5,967 nt of DNA from Burkholderiales bacterium (GTDB lineage: Bacteria; Pseudomonadota; Gammaproteobacteria; Burkholderiales; Burkholderiaceae): NCBI GenBank assembly GCA_947371645.1, contig CANBQJ010000226.1:1-5967 (forward strand), given 5' to 3'. The notes beneath the pieces were generated by a model, which did not search any database, had not been told where the DNA came from, and worked only from the letters and a program-made list of their open reading frames with translations. Shown piece by piece: positions 4,868 through 5,967 of the stretch (positions are counted from its first letter, which is position 1; each line of letters starts with the position of its first letter). Position numbers and translations under genes: made by a program.

Positions 4868-5967
4868 TCAGTGGGCATCCGCCACATGGCCGTTGTAGGC
4901 CCTGAGGTCGTCAAGCTTGACCACGCCCGGGCCATGCAAGGGCACCAGTTGCTGCACATCCATCTGGTACTGCGCGATGTTGGTTTGCAGGTTCACCGCA
5001 TACGGGTTGGGTATGGCGGGGGGCTTCACGCCGGCGGCCGGCGGCGTGTAGGCGTCCACTTCGATGGCGATCTTCTCGGCAGGCAGGTAGACCAGCACGA
5101 ATGCGTCGTTGTGGGTGTTGCCAGCCAACGGGTAGACCTCGATCTTGCGTTGGCCGTCGTTCAGCGCGTAGACCTTGTCCAGGCCTTCGAATTTGGCCTT
5201 GACGGGCTTGGCTGCCAGGCGGTCCGGCGCGATGCGGTGAGGCCGCGCCCAGACCTTCTGGTAGTGGCCAATGTTGTCCTTGTGGGTGACCACGGTGGCC
5301 CCTTCGGCCACCAGCGTGCGCAGGCCACCGGAGTGGTCGAAGTGGGCGTGGGTGTTGATCACGTAGCGGATGGGCTTGCCCGGGATCAGCTCTTTCACCT
5401 TGTTGATCACGGCCTGCGCGCGCGCTTCGTTCAGCGGTGCTTCAACCAGCACGATGTGATCCTTTTGCGCAATGGCCACGCTGTGGTGGGTGCCGCCTGA
5501 GAGGAAGTACACGCCTTCAGCCAGCGGGCTGGCGGTCACGGTGACCACCGGGGGCTTGGCCGCGAGGATGGGCTCGGGGATGGCGACCGGCGCGAAGGCA
5601 TTGAAGCGCACTTCTTTCACGTCGAGGTCCAGCACCGGGTGGCCACCCTGGTGGCGCACGATGTGCGCCGGAAAGCGCGAGCCGCCTTGTTCGGTCTGGC
5701 CTTCGAAAACGGTCTCCACCAGGGTGTCGCCCAGCACGGGGTTGTCGATCCAGGTGCGCACGCCGTTGACCTGGTTTTGGGCATCCAGCAGGCCTTCAAA
5801 GCGGTGGGTGTTGTCGATCTGGAAGCTGACTTCGGTGCCGCCCTTGACCTTCCTGGTCTTGGCGCCGTAAGCCAGCGCGGCCTTCAGGAAGCCTTGCGGG
5901 GTGGACCAGATTTCTGCGGCGCGCTCTTCCAAGGCGGCAGGCTGCAGGTTGGCGGTGCCGGTGGGGG
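4868..5967 (-). CDS. Metallo-beta-lactamase-fold hydrolase, N-terminus beyond window edge
   Basis: The frame stays open through the right edge, so the gene is partial; about 366 C-terminal residues are present and the stop is at 4868-4870. The C-terminal part is an MBL-fold domain opening at VTASPLAEGVYFLSGGTHHS. It holds the zinc motif THAHFDHSGG (HxHxDH at 5333-5350), then GNTHNDAFVLVYLP with the third-His position, EVDAY with the bridging-Asp position, and PLHGPG with the last His. Before it lies a separate beta-rich region (QIDNTHRFEGLLDAQN, TWIDNPVLGDTLVETVFEG) of the kind seen in exported multi-domain MBL proteins. A signal peptide would be expected in the missing part, but that is inference. 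The substrate is unknown; all visible zinc ligands are intact, so it should be active. Its stop is 15 bases before the CcmI-like gene on the same strand, suggesting one transcript. Confidence 0.88.
   Translation of the reverse strand, partial: PTGTANLQPAALEERAAEIWSTPQGFLKAALAYGAKTRKVKGGTEVSFQIDNTHRFEGLLDAQNQVNGVRTWIDNPVLGDTLVETVFEGQTEQGGSRFPAHIVRHQGGHPVLDLDVKEVRFNAFAPVAIPEPILAAKPPVVTVTASPLAEGVYFLSGGTHHSVAIAQKDHIVLVEAPLNEARAQAVINKVKELIPGKPIRYVINTHAHFDHSGGLRTLVAEGATVVTHKDNIGHYQKVWARPHRIAPDRLAAKPVKAKFEGLDKVYALNDGQRKIEVYPLAGNTHNDAFVLVYLPAEKIAIEVDAYTPPAAGVKPPAIPNPYAVNLQTNIAQYQMDVQQLVPLHGPGVVKLDDLRAYNGHVADAH

Noticed and set aside
4859..5500. Open frame of 213 codons on the plus strand opposite the MBL hydrolase
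   Set aside because: It is antisense to the zinc-binding domain with intact catalytic motifs; no recognisable protein features.
5930..5932. TTG as the start codon of the MBL hydrolase
   Set aside because: The frame remains open up to the window edge and the protein at this point is in the middle of a domain, so the true start lies outside the window.

Overview
The window is GC-rich with tightly packed genes and looks chromosomal. The FxDxF-type PEP-CTERM surface protein, the EpsC-type serine acetyltransferase and the codon choice suggest a betaproteobacterium, most likely of the order Burkholderiales. This is inferred from gene families only; no rRNA or other marker gene is present.

Positions 1-3214, plus strand, hold the end of an operon. 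It contains the 3' end of an EpsC-type serine O-acetyltransferase, a complete Family 2A (SrpI-like) encapsulin shell protein, and a complete SufS-like (group II) cysteine desulfurase. The desulfurase carries an added N-terminal domain of about 211 residues that is rich in Pro, Ala and Gly. The shell and desulfurase genes overlap by 14 bases, and an intrinsic terminator closes the operon. This is the most notable content of the window: a desulfurase-loaded protein nanocompartment. The acetyltransferase makes O-acetylserine, the precursor of cysteine. The desulfurase takes sulfur from cysteine as an enzyme-bound persulfide, and the shell encloses the desulfurase. Systems of this type are already described (SrpI in Synechococcus elongatus, and related proteobacterial systems linked to sulfur storage), so the window holds a further member of a known class, not a new class.

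Positions 3215-4058 hold a spacer with possible but weak regulatory elements, then a plus-strand gene for a secreted PEP-CTERM protein. It has a signal peptide, an FxDxF motif and a C-terminal sorting signal of the variant form VPEA.

Positions 4059-5967 are convergent to it. A hairpin lies between the converging genes. The minus strand then carries an apparent two-gene unit: a metallo-beta-lactamase-fold hydrolase, whose N-terminus lies beyond the right edge, followed after 15 bases by a CcmI/CycH-like membrane protein with a TPR domain. No mobile elements, CRISPR arrays, tRNAs or rRNAs were seen.
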